DNA of 64,000 bases from JACKAQ01 sp020634975 [NCBI: Calditrichia bacterium] (GCA_020634975.1 JACKAQ010000001.1:3286001-3350000), one strand, 5' to 3'; positions 17,357 through 26,708 are shown, numbered from the stretch's first letter. Numbers and translations: made by a program. The notes: generated from the sequence alone by a model not told the origin.

Positions 17357-17986
17357 ATGGCAGAAGAAACGATTTACGTTGCAATAGTGGAAGATGACCG
17401 GGAAATCCGTCAATTGTTGACGCTGATTATCGACGGCTCGCCCGGTTACGCCTGCAAACAGTCGTTCAACGATTGCGAAAGTGCGATTCCTGCGATTGAA
17501 AAAAATCCGCCGGATGTGCTGTTGATGGATATCGATTTGCCGGGAATCTCCGGCATCGAAGGCGTTCGCCAAATCAAGGAAAAACAATCGGATATCGATT
17601 GCATTATGTTGACGATCAAAGAAGATGATGAATCGGTGTTTGAATCCATTTGCGCCGGTGCAACCGGTTATTTGGTGAAAGATACGCCACCGGTTGCGTT
17701 GCTGGAAGCCATCCGCGATGTGTATAACGGTGGTGCGCCGATGAGCGCCAGCATCGCCCGCCGGGTGATCGGCTCGTTCAAAAAACCGGCGGAATCGCCC
17801 CTCACCACCCGCGAAACGGAGATACTCAACTTGCTGTGTGATGGCGAAAATTACAAAACTATTGCCGATAAATTGTTTATCAGCGGCGATACGGTTCGGG
17901 CGCACATCAAAAATATTTATCGTAAATTACAGGTTAATTCCCGCGCGGAAGCGGTGAAAAAAGCGATTAAAAACCGGTTGGTCTGA
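17357..17986 (+). CDS. NarL/FixJ-family response regulator (REC + LuxR HTH)
   Basis: A 209-residue cytoplasmic response regulator. The receiver domain shows VEDD near the N-terminus, LLMDIDLPGISG with the phospho-acceptor Asp, and KD in YLVKDTP. The C-terminal LuxR-type helix-turn-helix is LTTRETEILNLLCDGENYKTIADKLFISGDTVRAHIKNIY. It lies just downstream of the propeller sensor kinase, its probable partner. Targets are unknown; the downstream sorting-signal protein gene shares an upstream motif. Confidence 0.93.
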   Translation: MAEETIYVAIVEDDREIRQLLTLIIDGSPGYACKQSFNDCESAIPAIEKNPPDVLLMDIDLPGISGIEGVRQIKEKQSDIDCIMLTIKEDDESVFESICAGATGYLVKDTPPVALLEAIRDVYNGGAPMSASIARRVIGSFKKPAESPLTTRETEILNLLCDGENYKTIADKLFISGDTVRAHIKNIYRKLQVNSRAEAVKKAIKNRLV

Positions 17987-18012
17987 GGAAACTGAAGGCA
18001 GCGTAATTCAAT

Positions 18013-18384
18013 TTATTTGTTGATATAATTTACGTCGCTAAATTGTTGAAAATCTTTGTCCTGTGTCCAGAGTTTCGCGTTATGCATTCTTGCAGTTATC
18101 AAAATAATACTATCTGCCATTGGCAGTTTCATATCGTAGCTAAGTTTCGCAGCATCCAGCGAAATTTTAGGAGTTACATCAACCACTTTTCCTTGCCGTA
18201 AAATGGCAATTGCCTCAATGGCTTTGTCCTCACCACGTTGGGATAGTACAACTTTAAAAACTTCAAAAATATTAATCGTTGATACGATAAGATTATCTGT
18301 ATCCTCGATGATCGGTGCAAAAAAAGATGCGTTATTCCCATCAGCAAAATATTCTAACCACCCGGAAGAATCAACAAGATTCAT
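18013..18384 (-). CDS. PIN-domain toxin, VapC-like
   Basis: A 123-residue PIN-domain ribonuclease. The acidic metal-binding residues are visible in NLVDSSGWLEYF, STINIFEVFKV, LPMADSIILITA and WTQDKDF. Its ATG overlaps the stop of the AbrB-type antitoxin gene upstream (four bases), the standard antitoxin-first arrangement. VapC toxins cut tRNA or rRNA; the target here is unknown. Confidence 0.9.
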   Translation of the reverse strand: MNLVDSSGWLEYFADGNNASFFAPIIEDTDNLIVSTINIFEVFKVVLSQRGEDKAIEAIAILRQGKVVDVTPKISLDAAKLSYDMKLPMADSIILITARMHNAKLWTQDKDFQQFSDVNYINK

Positions 18385-18587
18385 ATGCGATCACTTTCAC
18401 GGTTGACAGTTGTATCAATTCCTTTCAAAAATCCCCGCATCTTTTTTACATCAACCAAAGGAACAATCTCGATCCTGTTTTGGTACGGTATTAATTGAAT
18501 TTTTTGGCCAACCTGAATATCAAGCACATTGCGAATCGCCTGCGGAATCACAATTTGGTATTTCGATGATACTGTTACGGTAACCAT
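18381..18587 (-). CDS. AbrB/MazE-type antitoxin, VapB-like
   Basis: A 68-residue swapped-hairpin DNA-binding protein. TVSSKYQIVIPQAIRNVLDIQVGQK is the SpoVT-AbrB domain, and the C-terminal tail (MRGFLKGIDTTVNRE) would wrap the toxin. I chose ATG at 18587 because AGAGGTAAGT precedes it; the frame is open to 18656 but that part is hydrophobic and not conserved. It probably represses its own operon. Confidence 0.88.
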   Translation of the reverse strand: MVTVTVSSKYQIVIPQAIRNVLDIQVGQKIQLIPYQNRIEIVPLVDVKKMRGFLKGIDTTVNRESDRI

Positions 18588-18673
18588 ACTTACCTCTGTT
18601 TTTACAAAAAACTTATCGATCAGAAAAATGTAAGTCAAGTGAAATGTTTGTTTCAATTAATTCCAAAAAATAC

Positions 18674-18718
18674 CGCATATGGGCAATTGTGCTGCGGGGT
18701 TTTAAAGTTGTAGCTTGT
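18674..18718 (+). promoter_or_regulatory. Candidate promoter of the sorting-signal protein gene
   Basis: TTG at 18687-18689 and TAGCTTGT at 18711-18718 are 21 bases apart, close to the Bacteroidota TTG/TAnnTTTG pattern. CGCATATGGG at 18674-18683 lies just upstream, as in the promoter region at 17310. Confidence 0.35.
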
Positions 18719-18756
18719 CTCATGAACTTTCATAAACCCATTCAGGAGGAATTGAC

Positions 18757-19644
18757 ATGAAACGTTGGCTACAGGCTTTATTCTTTTTGGCGTTTTCGGC
18801 AGCGGCGATGGCACAGCAAAATGACGTGCCGAATCCCGGATTTGAAAATTGGACGGGCTTTTTACCGGATGGCTGGTATGTGAACAATCCCGGCGGAAAT
18901 GAGCCGATCAGCCAATCCACCGATGCGCGCAGCGGTTCTTTTGCGATGAGAGGGGAAACACTCGATTTTTTTGGCAATCCCTACCCACCGGGATTTTGGG
19001 CCGGCAGCATCACAAGTCAGTTGGTGCCGGTATCATCCAATTACGATAATTTAACCGGTTATTATAAATATTCGCCGGCCGGCGGCGATACGCTGTTTAT
19101 TACCGTCAATATTTTCGATGTCAGCAACAATCTGCTGGGCAGCGGTTACGCCCGTATTTTCGAAACCAAAACCAGTTACACAGCTTTTGAAGCGCCCATC
19201 GAGTATGTTCAATCCGGCGTTGCGGATAAGGCATCGATTGTCGGGGTTATCCTTCCGGAAGCCGGACAATTGCCGGCAATCGGCACCGTATTTTTGCTGG
19301 ACGATCTGAAATTTGACGGTGCTGTCGGCATCCGGCCGATTGCGGATGGGCAAATTCCGGGGCAAATGGCATTGCGACAAAATTACCCGAATCCGTTCAA
19401 TCCTTCCACAACCATCGAGTTCAGTTTGCCAGAGGCAACTTCTGCAAAATTAACCATTTACAATATGCTTGGTGAAGTGGTGGCAACGCTGGCTGACCAG
19501 CCTATGGCGGCTGGAAGCTATCGTTACGAATGGACAGCGGATAATTTGCCGAGTGGCATTACATTTACCGGCGAAGCGGCAATTTTCGCAAGCAAAACTG
19601 ATTCTGGCGCGGTAAATCCACTCAATACCGGATCAAAGCAATGA
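18757..19644 (+). CDS. Secreted protein with type IX (Por) sorting domain, C-terminal frameshift
   Basis: A secreted protein with a signal peptide (FFLAFSAAAMAQ), a carbohydrate-binding-like or jelly-roll region starting NPGFENWTG, and a C-terminal type A sorting domain beginning LRQNYPNPFNPSTTIEFSLP. The domain should end GIYIYR plus a short tail. The frame as written reads GITFTGEAAIF and runs on to 19644. One additional T near 19560 gives SGIYIYRRSGNFRKQN and a stop near 19605, so a one-base loss is likely. AGGAGGAATTGAC precedes the ATG. It is predicted to leave the cell through the type IX system, which is not encoded in this window. Confidence 0.85.
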   Translation: MKRWLQALFFLAFSAAAMAQQNDVPNPGFENWTGFLPDGWYVNNPGGNEPISQSTDARSGSFAMRGETLDFFGNPYPPGFWAGSITSQLVPVSSNYDNLTGYYKYSPAGGDTLFITVNIFDVSNNLLGSGYARIFETKTSYTAFEAPIEYVQSGVADKASIVGVILPEAGQLPAIGTVFLLDDLKFDGAVGIRPIADGQIPGQMALRQNYPNPFNPSTTIEFSLPEATSAKLTIYNMLGEVVATLADQPMAAGSYRYEWTADNLPSGITFTGEAAIFASKTDSGAVNPLNTGSKQ

Positions 19645-19996
19645 AATCTGAAACAATGAAAATCACGAGGATCATCGGCAGCGTTTATTTTGCGTTGTTG
19701 GGTTTTTGGTGCTGCTTTACTGAACTGGCGTTCGGCACCGGGAACGTTTCCTGATGCCTTTTACGGACTAATGCTCACCATTGGAGTTGCTGTTTCATTT
19801 GTGCGGATGCGTCCGGGCGGATGGCTCATTTTTCTCGGCGTGGGGATTTTTTGCGTTGCCCAATTCTTCAATCCCCGGGAAATTTCGCTCATTGGCTGGT
19901 TGGTCAGCTTCATTATTTTGTGCTCCGCCGGTGATTTTCGGATATTTGTTTGTCGGCATTCGGTCGCATACAATGGTGTTAATCACAAATTCATAA
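19641..19996 (+). pseudogene. Small membrane protein, frameshifted
   Basis: The frame starting ATG at 19641 (MKITRIIGSVYFALLGF) stops at 19756. The neighbouring frame carries GAALLNWRSAPGTFPDAFYG and three more hydrophobic stretches (LMLTIGVAVSF, WLIFLGVGIFCVAQFF, LIGWLVSFIIL). A second change near 19925 leads to PPVIFGYLFVGIRSHTMVLI and a stop at 19996. Joined, these give a roughly 115-residue protein with four helices. I do not recognise the family. It overlaps the end of the preceding reading frame by four bases. Confidence 0.5.
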
Positions 19997-20014
19997 TAAT
20001 CAACAGGATATCGT

Positions 20015-21005
20015 ATGAAAAAATTCAGCCTAATTTTGATGTTCCTATTGCTGCTGCCTGTTGCATCGCCGCTTGTTGCTCAGCAAGATGTGGACGGTTC
20101 GGCGGATCATCCGCTGATCAGCCGCTATCCCGGATCGCGGATTGGCTGGTGCGATGTGCAGGAATTTGACCGTTACAAAATAGCCGTTAGCTGGTTACCG
20201 GCTATCGCCATATTGAAGATTGGCTGCCGGTTGAGGGTAAAGTCACCCGTATTTATTACGAGCTGTCCGGCACGCACAGCGTTACAGAAGTGTATCTGAA
20301 TTATCTCAACGCCATCAAAAAAGCGGGAATGGAAATTGTGGCGGAGGGCTTGCACAGCAAAGCGAACATTGCCAAAAACATTGGCGGACGCGGCTGGCTG
20401 CTGGTGCATTTTCGGGAAATCCGTTACCGCCCGGACAGAATGTTCAGCTGCTGAACGGATCATCCACTGCGGGTGGTTCCTGTTTTGTGGCGGGAAAACT
20501 GACGCGCAACGGTGCAACCACTTACGTTGTCGTCAGCGGAACACAGTTTCGCGATGATATGGTGTTGTTTATGATCGACGTTATCGAAGTGAAGGCGGCG
20601 GAAGACGATCTCATTATCATCGATCCCGATGCGATGCTGCGCGAAATTGAGATGAACGGAAAAGTTGCGCTTTACGGCATTTATTTCGATACCGGAAAAT
20701 GGGATATCCGCCCGGAATCCAACGAAACGTTGGCAGCCGTTGCCACTTTGCTGAAAAATAACCCCAAAATGAAGCTTTACATCGTCGGGCACACTGACGA
20801 TACCGGCGGATTGCAGATGAACCTGGATTTGTCCAAAAACCGTGCGCAATCGGTTGTCAAAACGATGGTGGAAACATACGGCATTGCGGACAACCGGCTC
20901 GCAGCATTCGGCGCGGGACCGCACGCCCCGGCTTCAACCAACCGCACCGCCGACGGTCGCCAGTTGAATCGCCGGGTTGAACTGGTCGAACAACTGCCGC
21001 AATAA
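20015..21005 (+). pseudogene. OmpA-family outer membrane protein (DUF4892-like N-terminus), two frameshifts
   Basis: A secreted protein with a signal peptide (LILMFLLLLPVASPLVAQQ). The N-terminal half (HPLISRYPGSRIG, then GYRHIEDWLPVEGKVTRIYY, then VTEVYLNYLNAIKKAGMEI) resembles DUF4892. The C-terminal half is an OmpA peptidoglycan-binding domain (IYFDTGKWDIRPESNETL, VGHTDDTGGLQMNLDLSKNR, RQLNRRVELVEQ). Frame changes lie near 20190 and near 20415-20425; the last frame is intact from about 20425 to the stop at 21005. A complete product would bind the cell wall from the outer membrane side. Confidence 0.75.
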
Positions 21006-21130
21006 TCGGGAATTGTGGAAACCGATTGATTTTTGTCACAACGGCACAGGTCGATTGAACATAGTTTTACGCGCACTAAGGTGTTGTTTTTGAATCATTA
21101 AAAATATGTAATTTTAAAAGGAGTTATTGT

Positions 21131-21582
21131 ATGAAAAAGTCTATTTTTCGAATGTTGTTTTCGCTGATTGTTATTGCACTGATTGCCGGATGTAGTGACG
21201 ATGATTCCACCAATCCAGATAATTCCGGTAATCTCGGAAATCTGGTTGGTACTGGAATGCCACAGAATTCACCTACACCAGCAACGCCAATCCTTCCGAT
21301 CAATACGATTTTTTATCAACCGGTGTTAGTGTTGTTTTTAAGGTAGAATCGGATGGCGATTATACAGTAACCATCGGCGTTCCGGGATTTCCTGCCCAAT
21401 CGTTTAGCGGAAACCTGAATGCGGATAGCAATGGCGATATTGAAATCGACGACGATCCGGATATTCAGGTGACGGTAACCAGCACAACGCTGACCATCGT
21501 TGACCCGAACGAAAGCTGGGATTTTGACGAGGATGGCACAGATGAACCGGCAACCTTGCGTCAGGTTTATACGAAACAATAA
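21131..21582 (+). pseudogene. Small lipoprotein, one frameshift
   Basis: A lipoprotein signal with lipobox IAGC near residue 20 is followed by an Asp/Asn-rich linker. The first frame stops at 21346. A one-base loss near 21249 (GGTACTGGAATG) explains this: the next frame reads TWNATEFTYTSNANPSDQYD and continues without a stop to LRQVYTKQ at 21582. The body looks like a lipocalin-like beta barrel (DYTVTIG, GDIEIDDDPDIQVTVTSTTLTI). Function is unknown. AAAAGGAG precedes the ATG. Confidence 0.65.
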
Positions 21583-21600
21583 TTTCGCAAGCTATTCATT

Positions 21601-21637
21601 CACCGGTGCAGAAAGCAACATACTTTCTGCACCGGTG
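21601..21637. terminator. Perfect 15-base hairpin after the lipoprotein gene
   Basis: The arms CACCGGTGCAGAAAG (21601-21615) and CTTTCTGCACCGGTG (21623-21637) pair perfectly around CAACATA. No long T-run follows (ATAATTTG), so it may stop transcription weakly, protect the mRNA 3' end, or be a repeat. Confidence 0.5.
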
Positions 21638-21791
21638 ATAATTTGAAAAACCTATCTTGTTATTTTATTACGACTTACCTACTCCTGAAGATTCTAAAAA
21701 ATATGACGGTCAATCAGGCTGATTGATTCGACAACATTTTCTGCCAATCGATATTTTGATTCATTTTCATTTTCAAAAACAGGATTAAAAA

Positions 21792-23197
21792 ATGATACGA
21801 TATTCACTTCTGCTTTTATTGCTTTGTTTTTCATTTCAAATCAATGCGCAAAATGAGCCGGACAGCCATTCGCCAATTGTATTCATTTATGATGCAAGCG
21901 GCTCTATGTGGGGGCAATTGCAGGGGAAAACGAAGATGGAAGTGGCTGTTAGCGTGTTGTCGAATTCAATTAACAATCTTCCGGAGAATCAGGAAATCGG
22001 GTTTGTGGCATACGGGCACAGAAAAGAGGGCGATTGTCAGGACGTTGAATTTTTGATAGATATCGATAATTCATCAAAATCAAACGTAATTGAGGCATTA
22101 AAAAAAATAAAACCGCTGGGCAAAACACCGTTAGCATTTTCTGCATTACAGGTGATCGATCGCCTGCGAACGACCCAAAAGAAGGCCACCATCATTTTAC
22201 TTACCGATGGCATAGAATCCTGCAATGGCAATATTTGCGATGTTATTAATGCCGCCAAAGCGGAAGGAATTGATTTCAAACTTCACATCATCGGTTTCGG
22301 GTTGAAAGCGGGTGAAACAGAGCAGCTGGAATGTGCCGCAGATGCGGGTGGTGGAAAATATTATGACGCAGCAGATGCCGGCTCTCTCAGTGACGTAATG
22401 AATGAAGCAACAGCAACAACGGTCGATAAACCTGATGGCAATTTCACGGTTTTTGCAATCAAAAATGGAAAACCCATTGATGCATATGTAAAAGCTTATC
22501 GCGCTGGCACGAAAAAGGAGTAGATGTAAAACGAACTTACGCAGATACCGCAGCTTTATATTTGCCTGCCGGCAACATACGATTTGGAAATTTTCCCTTT
22601 GGGTGGCAGCGATGTTCATGCAATCACGCTCTCAAATGTGCAAAGTTTTGATGATTCGGTTGCACACAGAACCGTCAGTTTTGACGCTGGGAAAATAAAG
22701 GTGATCACCCAAAACAACGGGGAAGGTTGGGATGCGGTTGTTAGTGTAAATGCCATGTCCGGCGGAAAAAGGGTTGCCAATGGGCGAACCTACGGAAAAC
22801 CAATAGAATTGGAATTGAATCCAGGATTGTATTCTGTGGAAATGAAGGTTTTGAATATTGATGGTTTGGCAACTTCGCATGTTATTGAAAATGTTGAGGT
22901 TAAAGCAGCAGAAACCCGTGAAATTACCCACAGTTTTAAATCGGGAGTTGCTATGATCGGAGCAACAAGCGCAACCGGATTGGTTGATGCTGTCGTTCGA
23001 ATTGTGGATGTGAGTGGTAACAAAGCGATCGCGAACGGACGGACGTACTGAAAGAATAACAATCCGAAAAAATTTATTCTCAATCCGGGTAATTATGAAA
23101 TCACATTAACCACATTGGGCGTTCACAAAGGTAAGAAGAAAGCTTTAACATTACTGTAAATGAAAATGAAACCATCACCAAAATAATAACATTTTGA
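21792..23197 (+). pseudogene. Secreted VWA-domain protein, several frameshifts
   Basis: A signal peptide (LLLLLLCFSFQINAQ) is followed by a von Willebrand A domain with the MIDAS motif DASGSMWG, then TPLAFSAL and IILLTDGIESCNG. The C-terminal part consists of repeated beta-sandwich units with a shared GRTY motif (KRVANGRTYGKPIELELNPG and KAIANGRTY). The frame changes near 22518, near 22575, near 23048 and again near 23130, and the last segment ends ITVNENETITKIITF at 23197. The VWA part alone is open from 21792 to 22523. It resembles Ca-activated chloride-channel-like VWA proteins. Its role is unknown. Confidence 0.7.
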
Positions 23198-23201
23198 TAT
23201 C

Positions 23202-23585
23202 ATGAAAAAATTATTCCGTCCATCCAGTTTGTTGCTCTATTTTTGACAATTTTCATCTTTTTTTGCGGGCATGTTGGTTGCCGGATTGACCGGCGCTGCC
23301 AAAGGGCAGGGTCTTGCCGGTGGCGCGATCGTTATTGGATATGGTTTTATCACCGCGTGCTGCACATTTATTTTAGCGATTGGTGCAGCGTACACATTTG
23401 AAAATAATATCATCAAAAAAATCAACCGGGTGTTTTTAGGGGTTTTGGCGATGGTAGCTGTTTTTATCGCCTATCGTCAACTAACGCGGGTTGAAAAGGC
23501 TACAGAAACAATCAAACCGCCAACAGAAACAACCCGCCCCGCTGATGTAAAACCTCAAAAAACAGTGCCGGCGGACAGTCAGTAA
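23202..23585 (+). pseudogene. Small membrane protein, frameshifted near the N-terminus
   Basis: ATG at 23202 begins MKKLFRPSSLLLYF and hits a stop in a T run near 23244. A change in that run continues LTIFIFF and then, after a second T run, GMLVAGLTGAAKGQGLAGGA. Two more hydrophobic stretches follow (IVIGYGFITACCTFILAIGAAY and VFLGVLAMVAVFIAY) and a Pro/Thr-rich tail ends at 23585. Both changes are in T homopolymers. Family is not recognised. Confidence 0.5.
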
Positions 23586-23710
23586 ATTTCGAGATTTTGT
23601 GCGTCCGAATTGAAAAACACCTGAATGTTGGATATTTCTCTAATGAACGGACGCAATCCGCAACTTCCTTTTTTATTGGGAAATAACCTGCCGAAGCGTA
23701 CATTGTGCGC

Positions 23711-24859
23711 ATGAAATTAACCGAAACACTCTCGATATTTGCAGTTTGCGCACCGGGCATTGAGCCGGTTTTGGAACGCGAACTGCGGCAATTATTTGCC
23801 GAATCGCCGGTTTTGGCGAGCATTAAAAAAGAAGAAGGCGGCATCAGCTTCCGGGGCAATTTTGCGGATGTGCAACTGGCGAATCTCTGGCTGCGCACTG
23901 CCAGCCGCGTGTTGATTCGCGTTGCCAGCTTTGTGGCCGGCGGCTTCGACCAGTTTCGTCAGAAATTCGGGTTGGTGCCGTGGGAACGCTATGTGCTGCC
24001 GGAAATTCCGCTGCAATTTCGCATCAGTTCCTACAAATCGCAGCTCTATCACACCGAGGCGATTGCCGAACGGGCGCAGGAATCCATCGAAAAACGCACC
24101 GGCGTGCCGGTATTGCGTTTTCACGGCAGCGACGAAGACGCGGAAACACCCCAACGCATTATCATTCGCTTTTTCAAAGATCGTTGCACAGTCAGTCTGG
24201 ACAGTTCCGGCGATAATCTGTATCGGCGCGGCTACCGGCTGGCGGTCGCCAAAGCGCCGCTTCGGGAAACCTTTGCGGCGGCGATGCTGTTGGCATCCGG
24301 TTGGGACGGGCAATCGCCATTTCTCGATCCGTTTTGCGGCTCCGGTGCCATTCCCATCGAAGCAGGACTGATTGCCGGAAACATCGCACCGGGTATTTTT
24401 CGCAAATTCTCGTTTGAAAACTGGGAAACATTTGTGGACGACGATTGGCAGCAAATCCGCAGTGCCGCGGAAACATTGCGCCGGGAAATTGTTGCGCCGA
24501 TAGCCGGTGCAGATCGCGATGCCGGCGCCGTTCAATATTCGATCGAAAACGCCGAACGTGCCGGATTAGCGGATGCGGTCACATTTTCCTGCCGCGCTGT
24601 CACCGACAACAAACGATTTGGCGATTCGAACGGCTGGATCGTCACCAATCCGCCGTATGGCACGCGCATCCGCCACAACCGCGATTTGCGCAACCTGTTT
24701 GCCGCATTCGGGAATCTCTGCCGGGAAAATTTCTCCGGCTGGAGTTGCGGATTTTTATGTACAGAAGAAGAACTGGTTCGCCAAACCCGGCTAAAAATGG
24801 AACCAAAACTGGCATTCAGCAACGGCGGTATTTCCGTAGAATTTTTTGTGACCAAATGA
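23711..24859 (+). CDS. THUMP-domain class I SAM-dependent RNA methyltransferase (RlmL/YpsC-like)
   Basis: A 382-residue RNA methyltransferase. An N-terminal THUMP-like RNA-binding region (about residues 45-155) precedes the Rossmann methyltransferase domain. DPFCGSGAIPIEAGLIAGN is the SAM-binding motif and TNPPYGTRI is the N-methyltransferase NPPY motif. The family includes enzymes that make m2G in 23S rRNA; the exact target is inferred. ATG at 23711 is preferred over the GTG at 23705. The gene is intact, unlike its upstream neighbours. Confidence 0.9.
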   Translation: MKLTETLSIFAVCAPGIEPVLERELRQLFAESPVLASIKKEEGGISFRGNFADVQLANLWLRTASRVLIRVASFVAGGFDQFRQKFGLVPWERYVLPEIPLQFRISSYKSQLYHTEAIAERAQESIEKRTGVPVLRFHGSDEDAETPQRIIIRFFKDRCTVSLDSSGDNLYRRGYRLAVAKAPLRETFAAAMLLASGWDGQSPFLDPFCGSGAIPIEAGLIAGNIAPGIFRKFSFENWETFVDDDWQQIRSAAETLRREIVAPIAGADRDAGAVQYSIENAERAGLADAVTFSCRAVTDNKRFGDSNGWIVTNPPYGTRIRHNRDLRNLFAAFGNLCRENFSGWSCGFLCTEEELVRQTRLKMEPKLAFSNGGISVEFFVTK

Positions 24860-24918
24860 TGCGTGATCGCTAAACGTTTATTCATCAGATGAGAATTGCA
24901 TTTATCGCCGGAAAATTC

Positions 24919-24949
24919 TTGAAATTCCGCACAGGCTGTGCTAACTTAT
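24919..24949 (+). promoter_or_regulatory. Candidate promoter of the DUF4062 gene
   Basis: TTG at 24919-24921 and TAACTTAT at 24942-24949 are 20 bases apart, close to the Bacteroidota pattern. About 100 bases separate it from the ATG at 25052. Confidence 0.35.
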
Positions 24950-25051
24950 TTTTTAAAATGCGACATTTGGGGTTAACTGATTGGGCAATCAGTCCGGGCG
25001 AATGTGCGCGATGCATCGTTCGCAACCGAGAACCACGTTATGGAGCATTGA

Positions 25052-26653
25052 ATGAAAGTGTTTATCAGTTCGACCTACGAAGATTTAGCCGAATACCGCA
25101 TCGCCGTGCGCGATTTTCTAAAATCCCTCGAACACGAGCCGCTGATGCTGCCCTCACCGGTTGATGACGACATTCCCGATTACAAAAAACTGATCGACGA
25201 AACCGAAGTATTTATTGGTATTTACGCCCATCGCTACGGCATTTTGCCAAAGGGCGATGAGCAATCGCTGATCGAGCAGGAATACCGTTACGCTGTTCAA
25301 AAAGGGAAAGATATTCTTTGTTACATCGTTGATCCGGATGCCGAGTGGCCGGAAAAATGGAAAGAGGACGACTTCATCAAACGCACCCGATTGGAAGCGT
25401 TTTTGGAGAATTTGCGGAAAGATCACCCGGTTGCCAATTTCCGCGAGCCGCAGGATATTTTGCGGCATTCCCGCCCGTTTCTCGATCAATTCAGCGATAT
25501 TTACGATCGGCTGAAGCATCTGCACAACTGGTCGATCAAGTTGCCGGAAACCCAAAAGCTGGCCAAAATTGCCGAACTTGCCAAACAGTTCCAGTCGCAA
25601 ACGCTGAACGGACATGCCTTTCAATTGGCCAGTTTGCTGATCTCGCGCGATTTTTTGATCAACAAAAACGATCCCGCTTATCCGCTGATTGACGATGTAG
25701 AAAAGCTGCTCAAAAACGAATTGAGCGCGGTGGCCTTTGCAGAAAACGCGCCGTCCGGTTATTCGATTGAACAGGTGATCAGCAGCAACGGCATCCCGAA
25801 AGTGGCGATATTTGCGGTGCCCGCGCTGATTGTCGGGTTGCTGTTGGGCGCATTTTTCTTCTCCGGACCGAACACTGCATCAGCACCGGAAAAAGCAAAA
25901 CCGGTGATGACACTGGCAGTAAATGATTCTGTCGAAACTCCAACTACTGCCGCCGAACAGAAAACGGAAACACCGCCGGAAACGGAAAAAGCCGCACCAA
26001 AACCCGCCGAAACGGCCCAAAAACAGCCGGAAAAACAGAAAACACCATCGGAAACGGAATCGGTGAAATCGACGCCGGTCACGACGCCGGCAATCGCGGA
26101 AACCCAACCGGCGAAAGCTGAACCGGAAAAATCAACTCCCGAAACCGCGTCGCAACGCAGCGAATCTGCCCAAAAAACTACGGAAGAACAGCCGCAGCCC
26201 ATCGCTCCGGCGACGGAAAATTCCCGCCAATCACAACCGGTTGCGCAATCGACACCGCAACAACCTGCATCGCAACCGGAAAGTCAGCCAGTTGTCGACA
26301 ACCGTCCCGGTGCGCGGATTATCCAGCCGGAAAATCTGGTGGTTTGCGCCGATGTCAATCGCGATACGCGTATGCCGGAAGGCGTTGCCGATACGCTGAG
26401 TGCCGGCACCATCTGGATGTGGGCACGCCTCACGACCGATCGTGCGGACAGCATCCGCGCGGAGTGGTTTCTGGATGGCGAGCGGCTCGGGAGCAAATCC
26501 GCGAATATTCCAGTGGCGAGTCCCGGCTATCGCATCTATTTTTCGCGATATATCGAAGAAAACCGCAGCGGCGCCGGAAAACTGGTGCTGTTCAACGGCA
26601 ACAATGAGCAAATCGGAGAGCGCAATTTCTGGATCGCATCCGCCGGAAATTGA
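25052..26653 (+). CDS. DUF4062 - transmembrane - DUF2914-like fusion protein
   Basis: A 533-residue protein with an unusual architecture. Residues 1-130 match DUF4062 (MKVFISSTYEDLAEYRIAVR, IGIYAHRYG, SLIEQEYRYAV). A helical region runs to about 240. One hydrophobic helix, VAIFAVPALIVGLLLGAFFF, spans about 251-270. Residues about 272-425 are a Pro/Thr/Glu/Gln/Lys-rich linker. The C-terminal 430-528 resembles DUF2914 (TIWMWARLTT, RAEWFLDGERLG, GYRIYFSRYI, KLVLFNGNNEQIGERNFWI). The likely topology is a cytosolic DUF4062 and a periplasmic C-domain on a long tether. DUF4062 is known as a TIR-like N-terminal domain of large signalling and defence ATPases, but no ATPase is present here. Function is unknown. 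Confidence 0.75.
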   Translation: MKVFISSTYEDLAEYRIAVRDFLKSLEHEPLMLPSPVDDDIPDYKKLIDETEVFIGIYAHRYGILPKGDEQSLIEQEYRYAVQKGKDILCYIVDPDAEWPEKWKEDDFIKRTRLEAFLENLRKDHPVANFREPQDILRHSRPFLDQFSDIYDRLKHLHNWSIKLPETQKLAKIAELAKQFQSQTLNGHAFQLASLLISRDFLINKNDPAYPLIDDVEKLLKNELSAVAFAENAPSGYSIEQVISSNGIPKVAIFAVPALIVGLLLGAFFFSGPNTASAPEKAKPVMTLAVNDSVETPTTAAEQKTETPPETEKAAPKPAETAQKQPEKQKTPSETESVKSTPVTTPAIAETQPAKAEPEKSTPETASQRSESAQKTTEEQPQPIAPATENSRQSQPVAQSTPQQPASQPESQPVVDNRPGARIIQPENLVVCADVNRDTRMPEGVADTLSAGTIWMWARLTTDRADSIRAEWFLDGERLGSKSANIPVASPGYRIYFSRYIEENRSGAGKLVLFNGNNEQIGERNFWIASAGN

Positions 26654-26708
26654 TTCTTTTTCCTGCCGAAATCATCAAATCCGTGATTACCCATCGCTTT
26701 TTTATCGC

